Assembly: GCA_002747745.1 (NCBI GenBank)
Contig: PDQG01000002.1
Span: forward strand, 1-34,760
DNA: 34,760 bases
DNA from: a bacterium DOLZORAL124_38_8
GTDB taxonomy: Bacteria > Patescibacteriota > Gracilibacteria > UBA4473
Direction: 5' to 3'
Part shown: one piece after another, positions 8,390 through 16,510 of the stretch
How the letters are laid out: the number at the start of each line of letters is the position of its first letter
How positions within the stretch are numbered: position 1 is the first letter of the stretch
Position numbers and translations under genes: made by a program
Notes under the pieces: model-generated
What the model was told of the DNA's origin: nothing
Database searches by the model: none
Seen by the model: only the letters and a program-made list of their open reading frames with translations

Positions 8390-9619
8390 CTATTTTTGTC
8401 TCCGCAACGCTCCCCAAAACGCACACACCGCTACAAAAATAAGCGGAAAGAAAAGCGAATTAACAAAACTCGCGTGAATAAACAACGACAGCACTCCAGC
8501 CGAAAACCCAAGTGATAATATTTGTTTCTTTGATTTTTTAATGAAAAAATCTTTTACCCCCTGAAACACCAATAAATACACCCAATATAAGTATGACAAA
8601 AGACCAAAAAGTCCCATTGTTACCAAAACGGTTAAATGCGTCGAATCAGCCCCCCCAGCCGAAAAATAATTTTCGTCTACAATACCCTCTTCAGCCGCTC
8701 GGTATCGGTATGTATTATACCCAATTCCCGTAAGCGGATACTTTTTAAACAAATCAAAACTTTTTCCCCAGTTTTGAATCCGTAGCGAAGCCGTTGGATC
8801 AATTTCATCAGTTTGCTGAAACATCACCGCCGCTACAGTTCCAGCCAATTCTCCAACTCGTTTCTGGGCTCGCTCATTTACCGATAATCCCAACAACACG
8901 GCAAAAATTCCCAACAAAATAATTTTCGGGTCTTTAAACACAAAAAACAAAAACAACCCCGCTACGGCCGCCAAATAACCACTTCGCGAAAAAGTTAAAA
9001 ATAAGGCCAATAAAATACTCAACCCCAAAACAAGCCATAAAAATTTAATTTTCTTTGATTTTTGCGCATAAAAATCAGCCAACACAATCGGCAACATAAA
9101 ACCTAAAAATCCCGCTAAATAATTGGGATCTAACCAAGTCGACAACATCCGCCCAATGTGCGGATCCAGTCCGCCCTCGGTACTATATTTTGAAATATCT
9201 GGCACTACAAAAAATTGTACAAACCCTAAAACCACAATTACCGCCGTAATACTAAACAAATGCGTTTTAAGTTTTGAAAAATTTTTACCACCAAACAAAT
9301 CGGCTCCAGCCCAAGCAAATACACCAAAGCTAAACAAACGCAGCACATACGCAAAGGCTACCAATCGTGGTTTTACATCTAACCAAAACGCCCCCAGCCA
9401 AAACGAAACCAAGGCCAAAAACACAAACACCCAAAAGGCTGGCAACCCCAACACTTTGGGCAATGATGAGCGTTTAAACAAAAAGGTATGCCCCAAATAT
9501 ACCAAGGCAAACAAGGGCAATAAAATATCCGTGGGCAAAATCCCAGCACCACCAATCCCTACTCGAGCCAACAACCCAAGTGGTAATACCCATAAAATTG
9601 CCAAAAAAAATTTCTGCAT
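8390..9619 (-). CDS. O-antigen ligase / Wzy-type polysaccharide polymerase family protein
   Basis: A 409-residue membrane protein with about ten to twelve hydrophobic helices. The Wzy_C/O-antigen ligase hallmarks are present: the FLTFSRSGYLAAVAGLFLFF helix near residues 205-225, then a large external loop containing SLRIQNWGKSFDLFKKYPLTGIGYNTYRYR and DSTHLTVLVTMGLFG. Such enzymes join or polymerise lipid-linked glycans on the outer face of the membrane. CPR cells lack lipopolysaccharide as far as is known, so the acceptor here is more likely a protein or wall polymer; that part is inference. Divergent from the DegT-like gene at 9720. Confidence 0.88.
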   Translation of the reverse strand: MQKFFLAILWVLPLGLLARVGIGGAGILPTDILLPLFALVYLGHTFLFKRSSLPKVLGLPAFWVFVFLALVSFWLGAFWLDVKPRLVAFAYVLRLFSFGVFAWAGADLFGGKNFSKLKTHLFSITAVIVVLGFVQFFVVPDISKYSTEGGLDPHIGRMLSTWLDPNYLAGFLGFMLPIVLADFYAQKSKKIKFLWLVLGLSILLALFLTFSRSGYLAAVAGLFLFFVFKDPKIILLGIFAVLLGLSVNERAQKRVGELAGTVAAVMFQQTDEIDPTASLRIQNWGKSFDLFKKYPLTGIGYNTYRYRAAEEGIVDENYFSAGGADSTHLTVLVTMGLFGLLSYLYWVYLLVFQGVKDFFIKKSKKQILSLGFSAGVLSLFIHASFVNSLFFPLIFVAVCAFWGALRRQK

Positions 9620-9627
9620 TTATTCAA

Positions 9628-9633
9628 ATATTA
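9628..9633 (-). promoter_or_regulatory. -10 box close to the O-antigen ligase start
   Basis: Minus strand TAATAT ends 8 bases before the ATG at 9619. No good -35 is seen at 16-18 bases. Confidence 0.35.
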
Positions 9634-9719
9634 CTTTATTGATGATTCAGGTTCTGTAAAATAGAAACCTTTTTATCCTATCTTTACAGATTTTTTGCAA
9701 GATTTAGAATTGCTTTGAT

Positions 9720-10901
9720 ATGAGAAAAATAGTTTCCAACCAAATTTCGCCAAATTTATTTCTTTCCGACTGGTTTTATGCGGGTTGGAAAACCCTATTG
9801 GGCAAACAATGTGCAAAAGAAAATTTTGAACAATTTTTTAGAACAAAAAACTTTTTTCTTTGCAATACCGCTCGATCTGCCTTGTGGAAAATTTGTGAAT
9901 TAGCCGAAATACCCAAAAACAAAAAAATTGGAATTCCGGCTTTTATTTGTGCCGTGGTGGCCACCCCATTTTTGGACCAAAGCTACGAAATAGAATGGAT
10001 TGATACGAACGAAAACGGATTAATTTGCCCCAAAGATTTGGCCAAAAAAATTAAGAATTTAGGTGCCGTGGTGGTTCCGCATATTTTTGGACAACCAGCC
10101 AATATACAAGCCATAAAAACACTCTGTACGCCCCAAAATATTCTAGTAATCGAAGATTGTGCCCACCATTTTAATCCAAAAGAACCAATTATAGCCGATG
10201 TACGAATTGCCAGTTTTGGACGCGAAAAAGTGTACTCATGTGTGTCTGGTGGAGCGGTATTTTGGCAGGAAGAATCTAGGATAGCCGCCAAACTAAAAAA
10301 TCTAACGCTCAAAAAATCTTCCCAAAAATGGGAGCGCCAACATTGGATGCAAATTTTTTGGTACGGACTAGCGTTACCATGGTGGAACTGGGGCGGAAAA
10401 ATAATTCCCCATATCGCAAAAAAACTAAACTGGCTTCCACTCGCGGTTTCGAAAAACGAAAAAAACGGAACATTCGAACACCCACTTACCCAAATGGGAA
10501 CCAAACAAAAATGGGTTTTATGGCGACAATTTTCGCAATCAAAAATAAAAACCATTCATAACCAAATAATCGCTCAAGAATGGAAAAAACTATTGAGCCA
10601 ATTTTTCCCAAGCGAGAATATTATTATCCCAGATGATTGTTTTCGAGTTATTCTAAAATGCGACCACCAAACACAACAAAAGATAATTACCACCGCCCAA
10701 AAACACAAATATTACCTACGAGATTGGGACGGACAACCCATTGCCCCGGCTGGCACTAACTTACAAGCCTTAAATTACGAACAAAAAAATTGTCCAAAAG
10801 CTGAAAAATTCAGTCAAAGTTATGTAACCTTTCCTACCAATTTAAGAACCTCAAAAAAACAAGTACAAAACTTTAAAAAAGTATTAGTGCAAATTTATTG
10901 A
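9720..10901 (+). CDS. DegT/DnrJ/EryC1-type PLP-dependent aminotransferase
   Basis: A 393-residue protein of the sugar aminotransferase family, which makes amino-sugar nucleotides for surface glycans. The fold landmarks are ordered as expected. FFLCNTARSALWKI (near 45-60) is the cofactor-phosphate region. IPAFICAVVATPFLD and VVPHIFGQPANIQAI lead to VIEDCAHHF (~150), whose Asp contacts the PLP ring. ASFGREKVYSCVSGGAV (~170-187) holds the Lys likely to form the Schiff base. The C-terminal part is diverged from the classical SHMT-like enzymes, so the substrate is unclear. It overlaps the convergent gene's 3' end by 7 bases. No clear promoter or Shine-Dalgarno. Confidence 0.82.
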   Translation: MRKIVSNQISPNLFLSDWFYAGWKTLLGKQCAKENFEQFFRTKNFFLCNTARSALWKICELAEIPKNKKIGIPAFICAVVATPFLDQSYEIEWIDTNENGLICPKDLAKKIKNLGAVVVPHIFGQPANIQAIKTLCTPQNILVIEDCAHHFNPKEPIIADVRIASFGREKVYSCVSGGAVFWQEESRIAAKLKNLTLKKSSQKWERQHWMQIFWYGLALPWWNWGGKIIPHIAKKLNWLPLAVSKNEKNGTFEHPLTQMGTKQKWVLWRQFSQSKIKTIHNQIIAQEWKKLLSQFFPSENIIIPDDCFRVILKCDHQTQQKIITTAQKHKYYLRDWDGQPIAPAGTNLQALNYEQKNCPKAEKFSQSYVTFPTNLRTSKKQVQNFKKVLVQIY

Positions 10902-12073
10902 TTTTCTTTAATAACCCACCAACTACCACCAACAATAGCCCCAAAAAGAAGAACCAACCAAAACAAATTCCAAGACCACCAAAGGTTATTCGACTTCATA
11001 CCAGCCTCTGGCAACTGCGCCCCAACAGGCTGATTAATAGTTTCTCCTTCCGGAGTCTCCAATTGTTTTTCCCTCATAGATTTTGTCTGCGGGCTTCTTT
11101 TAGTTAAAGACGCCAAACTTAATTCGCCTAATTGAGACGCCGTTCCTAAGCCAAACCGCTGATTCTCAGATTTTTTATTATCTATTAATGGATCCGATTT
11201 CTTCACCGAATTTTGAACCGAATCATTCACTGAAACCTCCGTATTTTCCCCATCTGGAAACAAATTCGGATCTAACTCAAATGCTGAATCTGGTTCAAAC
11301 AAGTTCGATTCATTTACGCCTTCGGTTTGGGAAGCTTCTAAATCGGCCAACTCAGCCACCGAAGTAACCCCCGCCGCTTTTAACTGATTTATTTGTGCGT
11401 CAATTTTCGCTTTTTGTTGTTCTAAATACGCTAAAGTCTGCTCATATTCAGCGTCCACAGAAAACACTTTTCCTTTCGGTTTTGGTTCTTCATCAAAAAT
11501 GGTATAAACACCCGTTTTTTCCAACTTTGCAGTGAATACCACCGGTCCATCCTCCGTTTTTTCCTGCACACCTCCCGCACGAATCCAACCTTCTTTTTCT
11601 GACACGAACCGCCACAATTTTAAACGCCCCACCGACTCATCTGGTGCTACAAACACCAACGTTGGCAAAGCCCCGACTACATATTCATCAGGATGTTTAT
11701 CCATAAAACTTTGCGAAACTCGACGACTCCCTAACACACGATCAGTAAAAGTGAGCTGTTCGCCCTCACCAGAAAGAATCTCGAAAGACACCAATGATTC
11801 CATACGAGTTTTTGGATTTTCAGCTGGTTTCTCTATTAATTTAGGGGGCAAAATTTCTCCTTCAAACCGAGCATGAGACAACGTTTCTACTGCCAAAATC
11901 GAACGAGGAAATTCCACAAACACAGTCCCTTCTTCATCCGCTAACACCGTAGAATGGTCTACCACTCCAGCCTTAAACGTAGCGGAATCTTCCACACGCA
12001 AAACTGCCTTTGAAGCCGCCAACACAACTCCAATATTCAACAAAAGCAATCCTACAATCAATAATCGTTTCAC
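10895..12073 (-). CDS. Hypothetical exported protein anchored at both ends
   Basis: A 392-residue protein I do not recognise. It starts with a signal peptide (MKRLLIVGLLLLNIGVVLA) from a GTG at 12073, a start supported by a promoter 6 bases upstream. Residues ~20-210 look like a beta-rich extracytoplasmic domain with phrases typical of surface PGF-type modules (LPTLVFVAPDESVGRLKLWRF... then KTGVYTIFDE). Residues ~215-250 form a coiled coil (YLEQQKAKIDAQINQLKAAG). A long acidic, low-complexity Ser/Asn/Glu linker follows. The end is a single membrane helix (NLFWLVLLFGAIVGGSWWVI) with a short basic tail. The layout suggests a membrane-tethered surface protein projecting from the cell. Confidence 0.8.
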   Translation of the reverse strand: MKRLLIVGLLLLNIGVVLAASKAVLRVEDSATFKAGVVDHSTVLADEEGTVFVEFPRSILAVETLSHARFEGEILPPKLIEKPAENPKTRMESLVSFEILSGEGEQLTFTDRVLGSRRVSQSFMDKHPDEYVVGALPTLVFVAPDESVGRLKLWRFVSEKEGWIRAGGVQEKTEDGPVVFTAKLEKTGVYTIFDEEPKPKGKVFSVDAEYEQTLAYLEQQKAKIDAQINQLKAAGVTSVAELADLEASQTEGVNESNLFEPDSAFELDPNLFPDGENTEVSVNDSVQNSVKKSDPLIDNKKSENQRFGLGTASQLGELSLASLTKRSPQTKSMREKQLETPEGETINQPVGAQLPEAGMKSNNLWWSWNLFWLVLLFGAIVGGSWWVIKENQ

Positions 12074-12079
12074 AATCGC

Positions 12080-12108
12080 AGTATGAAACTTTCTGCTATT
12101 TTTTTCAA
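12080..12108 (-). promoter_or_regulatory. Promoter of the tethered surface protein, overlapping a stop codon
   Basis: Minus strand TTGAAA (complement of 12103-12108), 17 bases, CATACT (complement of 12080-12085), 6 bases from the GTG at 12073. The -35 contains the TGA stop (12105-12107) of the upstream small gene. The predicted RNA starts at or next to the GTG. Confidence 0.6.
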
Positions 12109-12344
12109 ATCAAAATTTCGCCTAAGCCTAAACGACTTCTCGTTTTAATGATTATTTCTTTCGATAATCTATAATATGATTCATTGTAAACTCTTCCATC
12201 ATAAAAGTCGGCCCCTTCTTGATATAAGCAACCAACATTCTTTCCTTGGGGATCGAAAATCGTATATTTAACCCTTCCCCAAAAATCATTTTCATCAATT
12301 TCCGTATAGGAACATCTGTTCTTTAGCAATACAGGTTCACACAT
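12105..12344 (-). CDS. Small hypothetical protein
   Basis: A 79-residue protein, not recognised. The frame extends to TTG at 12356, but the ATG at 12344 (MCEPVLLKNRCSYTEIDEND) is preferred. It looks like a small beta-rich cytoplasmic protein (WGRVKYTIFDPQGKNVGCLYQEG) with a basic C-terminal segment (KEIIIKTRSRLG); no signal or membrane helix. Its promoter has the same hexamers and spacing as that of the coiled-coil gene at 7675-8322. Its TGA stop is part of the next gene's -35 box. Coding status rests on the frame, promoter and tight packing. Confidence 0.6.
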   Translation of the reverse strand: MCEPVLLKNRCSYTEIDENDFWGRVKYTIFDPQGKNVGCLYQEGADFYDGRVYNESYYRLSKEIIIKTRSRLGLGEILI

Positions 12345-12382
12345 TTCAATATCCAACTATGTTTTAATTCTGAAACAGAATC

Positions 12383-12410
12383 TTTATAAAATAATATCAA
12401 CAAAAGTCAA
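12383..12410 (-). promoter_or_regulatory. Promoter of the small hypothetical gene
   Basis: Minus strand TTGACT (complement of 12405-12410), 16 bases, TATAAA (complement of 12383-12388). Leader of about 32 bases to the ATG at 12344. Confidence 0.6.
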
Positions 12411-12458
12411 AAAATTAAATTATAGAAAAAAATTTGGGGAGTTTTTAAAATAATATTA

Positions 12459-12467
12459 TGGTATAAA
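12459..12467 (+). promoter_or_regulatory. Extended -10 promoter of enolase
   Basis: TGGTATAAA, an extended -10 (TGnTATAAT-like), lies 35 bases upstream of the eno ATG. No good -35 is seen, as is common for extended -10 promoters. The leader of about 28 bases is AT-rich without a Shine-Dalgarno. Confidence 0.5.
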
Positions 12468-12502
12468 AGAATATGAATAAATATTTTTTAACCTCATAAA
12501 TT

Positions 12503-13762
12503 ATGACCAAAATACAATCAGTCTTCGCTCGAGAAATTCTCGATAGCCGAGGAAACCCAACCATCGAAGTAGAATTAAGCGATGGAACTTACACGGCTAC
12601 CGCCAAAGTACCATCAGGAGCCTCTACTGGAATTCACGAAGCTCTTGAACTGCGAGATGGAGACAAAAGCCGATACATGGGAAAAGGCGTTTTAAAAGCC
12701 GTTGAAAATGTAAACAAAATTTTGGCTCCAGCCGTTATTGGACAAGACGCTGGCAACCAAAAAGAACTCGACCAATTATTGCTTGACTTAGATGGAACAG
12801 AAAACAAATCTACCTTTGGAGCCAACGCTATTTTAGGCGTTTCTCTAGCCGCCGCTCGCTTAGAAGCCATGGCACAAAAACGACCATTGTTTGATTACTT
12901 AAACGAAACTTTCGCTACGTTCTGCGATGAAGCCGTAGAAATGTCGTTACCACGACCAATGATGAACGTGATTAACGGAGGAAAACATGCCGACAGCGGA
13001 TTGGCTGTACAAGAATTCATGATTTTCCCAAAACTAGACACATTTGCCGATAATCTACGAGCTGGAGCCGAAACATTCCACACGCTTAAAAAATTACTCG
13101 CTAAAAAAGGCATGGTAACCGCCGTAGGAGACGAAGGAGGGTTTGCCCCTCGATTTGCCTGCATTAAAGATGCCATGGACACACTCACCGAAGCCATTGA
13201 AATCGCAGGATATACTGGAAAAATAGAATTTGCTATGGACGCCGCTGCCAGCGAATTTTACGGCCCAGAAAACGGAGCCGAAGAAGGAAAATACTTAATT
13301 GACGGCAAAAACTTAACCGCCGCCGAATTGACCGATTATTATGGAGAATTAATTAAAAATTATCCAATTGTGTCTATCGAAGACAGCCACGCCGAAGACG
13401 ATTTTGAAGGATTTGCTGACATGCAAGCCAAATTTGGAGACAAAATTCAATTAGTTGGAGACGACTTATTCGTAACTAATGTAAAACGATTACAAATGGG
13501 AATCGACCAAAAATTAGCCAACTCAATTTTGATTAAAGTAAACCAAATTGGAACGCTTAGTGAAACATTTGAAACGATTGCTTTGGCACAAAAAAATGGT
13601 TTCACTACGGTAATTTCTCACCGATCAGGTGAAACTTCAGATGACTTCATTGCTGACTTAGCCGTGGCTACGAACGCTGGACAAATCAAAACTGGTTCAT
13701 TGTCTCGATCTGACCGAATCGCCAAATATAATCAATTATTACGAATTGCTGAAAAAATATAA
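12503..13762 (+). CDS. eno: Enolase
   Basis: Phosphopyruvate hydratase of glycolysis (2-phosphoglycerate to phosphoenolpyruvate), 419 residues, full length. The N-terminal domain begins [18 protein letters not shown] with the PSGASTG loop at ~37-43. The catalytic barrel holds VGDEGGFAP near residue 210, [10 protein letters not shown] (metal Asp/Glu, ~290), GDDLFVTN (~315) and the signature [14 protein letters not shown] with the catalytic Lys. [18 protein letters not shown] (~370-387) closes the active site. It normally acts as an oligomer and needs Mg2+. It has its own promoter. No terminator lies between it and the arg leader, so its transcripts probably end at the arg terminator (13890-13917). 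Confidence 0.98.
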   Translation: MTKIQSVFAREILDSRGNPTIEVELSDGTYTATAKVPSGASTGIHEALELRDGDKSRYMGKGVLKAVENVNKILAPAVIGQDAGNQKELDQLLLDLDGTENKSTFGANAILGVSLAAARLEAMAQKRPLFDYLNETFATFCDEAVEMSLPRPMMNVINGGKHADSGLAVQEFMIFPKLDTFADNLRAGAETFHTLKKLLAKKGMVTAVGDEGGFAPRFACIKDAMDTLTEAIEIAGYTGKIEFAMDAAASEFYGPENGAEEGKYLIDGKNLTAAELTDYYGELIKNYPIVSIEDSHAEDDFEGFADMQAKFGDKIQLVGDDLFVTNVKRLQMGIDQKLANSILIKVNQIGTLSETFETIALAQKNGFTTVISHRSGETSDDFIADLAVATNAGQIKTGSLSRSDRIAKYNQLLRIAEKI

Positions 13763-13763
13763 A

Positions 13764-13791
13764 TTGACAAAAATATTTAATAAAATAGATT
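13764..13791 (+). promoter_or_regulatory. Promoter of the argG leader
   Basis: A perfect TTGACA (13764-13769), 16-base spacer and TAGATT (13786-13791), starting one base after the eno stop. The -10 ends 8 bases before the leader-peptide ATG at 13800, the same near-leaderless geometry as other genes here. Confidence 0.7.
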
Positions 13792-13799
13792 TAATCACG

Positions 13800-13847
13800 A
13801 TGAAAATTACATTTTTTGTTGCTTCTTTCTCTCGCCGCTCAAACTAG
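13800..13847 (+). CDS. Arginine leader peptide (putative)
   Basis: A 15-codon reading frame, MKITFFVASFSRRSN, ending TAG. It carries two adjacent Arg codons, CGC CGC (13833-13838), just before the stop. It begins 8 bases after a strong -10 and is followed by an attenuator hairpin set and then by argG. A ribosome waiting at the Arg codons would cover the first arm of hairpin 1:2 (13836-13855); a ribosome at the stop would cover arms 1 and 2. This is the logic of trp/his/leu leader peptides, here matched to arginine. CGC is not used for any of the nine Arg residues of ArgG (six CGA, three AGA), so the tandem may be a slow site. Translation is inferred. Confidence 0.6.
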   Translation: MKITFFVASFSRRSN

Positions 13848-13917
13848 TTTGAGCGTAGGAATTTAGAACACAAAAAATTATCAAATTTCTCCGCTCATGT
13901 ACTTGGGCGGATTTTTT
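13836..13917 (+). promoter_or_regulatory. Transcription attenuator of the arginine operon (putative)
   Basis: Four segments can pair in two exclusive ways. Segment 1 (13836-13843, CGCTCAAA) pairs perfectly over 8 bp with segment 2 (13848-13855, TTTGAGCG), with the leader TAG in the loop. Segment 3 (13892-13897, CGCTCA) repeats the start of segment 1, so segment 2 can instead pair with it over 6 bp. Segment 3 is also the left arm of the terminator 3:4. Formation of 1:2 leaves the terminator free; sequestering of segment 1 by a ribosome stalled on Arg codons would favour 2:3 and read-through. The 36 bases between segments 2 and 3 are AT-rich and unstructured. Everything is visible in sequence; the mechanism is inference from the known trp paradigm. 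Confidence 0.7.
13890..13917 (+). terminator. Intrinsic terminator ahead of argG
   Basis: Stem TCCGCTC (13890-13896) with GGGCGGA (13905-13911), including one G-T pair, loop of 8, then six T. It lies 70 bases before the argG start, inside the leader, so it must be conditional for argG to be expressed from the leader promoter. It probably also terminates eno transcripts. Confidence 0.8.
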
Positions 13918-13987
13918 GTTTACTACCTAATATAAAAATCGCCTATCTTGAGTGATTTCCTTATTTATTTTTTAACCACACAAAAAG

Positions 13988-15262
13988 ATGGAAAAACAAA
14001 CCAACTACATCAAAACGGCTACACACGAAGCCATTAAAGGTGAATTTAAAACTTGCCTCTTGCTCTACAGTGGCGGACTTGATACGTCAACTATGCTAAA
14101 ATGGATTCAAGATGAATATCAATGTGACGTAATAGCCCTCACGATTGATTTAGGACAAACCGCCGATGATTTAGAAGCAATTAAGGAGAAAGCCTTAAAA
14201 CTGGGCGCTAAAAAAGCCCTTATTTATGATGCAAAAGACGAATTTGCCGATATTTTGATTTCGGAAGCTATTAAAGCAAATGCCGACTATCAAGGCGGAT
14301 ACGCATTAGGATGCCCACTCGGACGAGTTATGATTAGTAAAGCAGCCGTAAAAGTAGCACAACAAGAAGGATGCACCGTTATTGCCCATGGGTGTACAGG
14401 AAAAGGAAATGATCAAGTCCGATTTGAAGGCTACATCACCACTCTCGATCCATCTCTAAAAACTATCGCCCCAGTAAGAGAATGGTCTATGGGACGAAGT
14501 GAACAAATAGAATACGCGAAAAAAAATGGAATTCCCGTAATTCAAACCCAAAAATCACCGTATTCGTACGATGAAAATATGTGGGCTAATACTGGAGAAG
14601 GAGGTGAAATTGAGAATCCAGAGTTAATTCCTCCACTAGAAAACATCCTAAAATGGTGTACTTTACCAGAAAAAGTTGAATTACCGGCCGAAACCATAGA
14701 AATCGGATTTAAAGAAGGAACCCCGGTAAGCCTCAACGGACAGAAAAAAAAACTATCACAAATTATAAAAGACTGTAACACTCTCGGTGGAAAACACGGC
14801 GTTGGATTCTTCCATTTAATTGAAGACCGATTAGTTGGATTAAAAGTACGAGGAATTTACGAAAATCCAGCCGCGAGCATTCTTATTGAAGCCCACAAGA
14901 AATTAGAAATGTTGGTCAGCACCAGAGAAGAAAACGAATTAAAACATTTTATGGATAATAAATGGGCTTACTTAACCTATGCAGCCCGATGGTATGATCC
15001 AGTTATGTACCATATTCATGCTTTTATGAACAGTCAAAATAAGAAAGTGACTGGAACCGTGAAAATAAAATTGTTTAAAGGAAATATTTCCGTGGTAGCA
15101 TTAGAATCTCCATATTCATTGTTCGATCATAACTTAGCAACCTTTAATAGAAACACGAGTTTCAATCAAAACTCTTCTGCTGGATTTATTGAAATCTACA
15201 ATCTAGCACAAAAAACAGCTTATAATGTCTATAACTTTGAAAACCAATTAAACAAAAATTAA
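13988..15262 (+). CDS. argG: Argininosuccinate synthase
   Basis: Joins citrulline and aspartate at the cost of ATP, the penultimate step of arginine synthesis. The 424-residue length is normal. The N-terminal P-loop is LLLYSGGLDTSTMLKW (residues ~22-37), followed by IALTIDLGQ; the substrate region includes ALGCPLGRVMISK, HGCTGKGNDQVRFE (~135-148) and IAPVREW. SPYSYDENMWANTGEGGEIENP (~197-218) is the conserved C-terminal-domain entry. It starts without a Shine-Dalgarno. No clear separate promoter is seen between the leader terminator and the ATG, so expression likely depends on read-through of the attenuator. The next gene, argH, begins 3 bases after the stop. Confidence 0.97.
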   Translation: MEKQTNYIKTATHEAIKGEFKTCLLLYSGGLDTSTMLKWIQDEYQCDVIALTIDLGQTADDLEAIKEKALKLGAKKALIYDAKDEFADILISEAIKANADYQGGYALGCPLGRVMISKAAVKVAQQEGCTVIAHGCTGKGNDQVRFEGYITTLDPSLKTIAPVREWSMGRSEQIEYAKKNGIPVIQTQKSPYSYDENMWANTGEGGEIENPELIPPLENILKWCTLPEKVELPAETIEIGFKEGTPVSLNGQKKKLSQIIKDCNTLGGKHGVGFFHLIEDRLVGLKVRGIYENPAASILIEAHKKLEMLVSTREENELKHFMDNKWAYLTYAARWYDPVMYHIHAFMNSQNKKVTGTVKIKLFKGNISVVALESPYSLFDHNLATFNRNTSFNQNSSAGFIEIYNLAQKTAYNVYNFENQLNKN

Positions 15263-15265
15263 ACC

Positions 15266-16453
15266 ATGGCACTTTGGAAAAAAAACAATACGGAAAACAG
15301 CCTTACTCAACTAGTAAACGAATTTACCGTTGGGAATGATTATCTGCTTGATACCCATATTTTACCGTTTGATATTCAAGCGAGTAAAGTACATGCCCAA
15401 GCATTAGAAAAGATGAATATTGTATCAAAAGATGAAAGAGAGCAACTACAAGCGACACTCGATGAAATACTCACATTACACCACCAAGGGAAATTTCATA
15501 TTTCCATTGAACAAGAAGATTGTCACACAGCCATTGAAGAGTTCTTAACAAAAAAATTGGGAACGATTGGTCAAAAAATACACACTTCAAGAAGCCGAAA
15601 TGACCAAGTTCTGACCGCAGTTCGACTCTGGCAAAAAGATTCGTTATCAAACCTTAAACAATTGGTTGAACAATTAATACAAAGCTTTGAAGATTTCTCT
15701 CAACATCATAAAAATATCGAGATTCCTGGATACACACACACGCAAAGAGCCATGCCAACCACGCTTGAAAACTGGGCCTTGAGTTACAAAGAAATGCTTA
15801 CACAAACCCTCCCAATAATTGAAGCCGCCTTAAAGAACCTTAATGCATCTCCTTTAGGATCTGCCGCTGGCTTTGGAACTATGTTTCCTTACCCAAGAGA
15901 TTGGGTAGCTAAATCATTAGGATTCGAAAAAGCCTTAGAAATTGTAAACACCGCTCAAAATACCCGAACTAAAATCGATTTAGATTTTTGTTACGCATTA
16001 CTTCGAATCGGGAAAGTATTAGGACATTTCGCTTCTGAAATGATTTTATACACTACCGCCGAATTTAACTTTTTATCAATCCACCCAGATCTCACCACGG
16101 GATCATCAATTATGCCACAAAAACGAAATCTTGACCCAGCCGAAATTATGCGTGCGAAATGTTCTGAATTATTTGGACAGTTTTGTACCGTACAACAACT
16201 TGATGTCGGTTTATGCAGCGGATATCATCGAGATTTCCAAATAGGAAAAACCGCCCTTATAGAAATGTTCAAAACGGTTTCTAAAAGCCTTCTTATGGCT
16301 CAAGCGATGATAGAAAATACACAACCAAACACCGAAGCGATAGCCAAAGCTTGCACCCCTGAATTATACGCAACCAATAAGGTAAACAAACTCGTCCTTG
16401 CTGGCATGTCATTCCGTGAAGCTTACCAAAAAGTAAAAAGCGAATTATTCTAA
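15266..16453 (+). CDS. argH: Argininosuccinate lyase
   Basis: Splits argininosuccinate into arginine and fumarate, the step after ArgG. The 395-residue protein is slightly shorter than many family members (about 450). Conserved blocks are present: EDCHTAIEEFL, HTSRSRNDQVLTAVRLW (~110-126), GYTHTQRAMPTT (~153-164) with the catalytic His, and the superfamily signature GSSIMPQKRNLDPAE (~280-294) with the catalytic Ser. It starts 3 bases after argG, so the two are surely one transcript. No citrulline-forming genes are in the window; the cell may import citrulline or make it elsewhere. Confidence 0.97.
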   Translation: MALWKKNNTENSLTQLVNEFTVGNDYLLDTHILPFDIQASKVHAQALEKMNIVSKDEREQLQATLDEILTLHHQGKFHISIEQEDCHTAIEEFLTKKLGTIGQKIHTSRSRNDQVLTAVRLWQKDSLSNLKQLVEQLIQSFEDFSQHHKNIEIPGYTHTQRAMPTTLENWALSYKEMLTQTLPIIEAALKNLNASPLGSAAGFGTMFPYPRDWVAKSLGFEKALEIVNTAQNTRTKIDLDFCYALLRIGKVLGHFASEMILYTTAEFNFLSIHPDLTTGSSIMPQKRNLDPAEIMRAKCSELFGQFCTVQQLDVGLCSGYHRDFQIGKTALIEMFKTVSKSLLMAQAMIENTQPNTEAIAKACTPELYATNKVNKLVLAGMSFREAYQKVKSELF

Positions 16454-16496
16454 ACATAAATACCCTTAAAAAACTACCAAAAATATTTTTTTAGAC

Positions 16497-16502
16497 TAAT
16501 AT
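16497..16502 (+). promoter_or_regulatory. Possible internal -10 box before argS
   Basis: TAATAT ends 8 bases before the argS ATG, matching the spacing seen at other genes, but without a good -35. If used, argS would be expressed independently as well as by read-through from argH. Confidence 0.3.
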
Positions 16503-16510
16503 GAGCCTCG

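Noticed and set aside
9123..9659. Long open frame antisense to the O-antigen ligase gene
   Set aside because: Low-complexity translation (Asn/Thr/Lys), no family resemblance, and it lies opposite a well-supported gene; the same holds for other antisense frames over the amidase, serS and DegT genes.
13800..13987. T-box riboswitch upstream of argG
   Set aside because: I see no T-box sequence (TGGNACCGCG-like) or specifier stem; the leader frame plus 1:2/2:3/3:4 pairings explain the region better.
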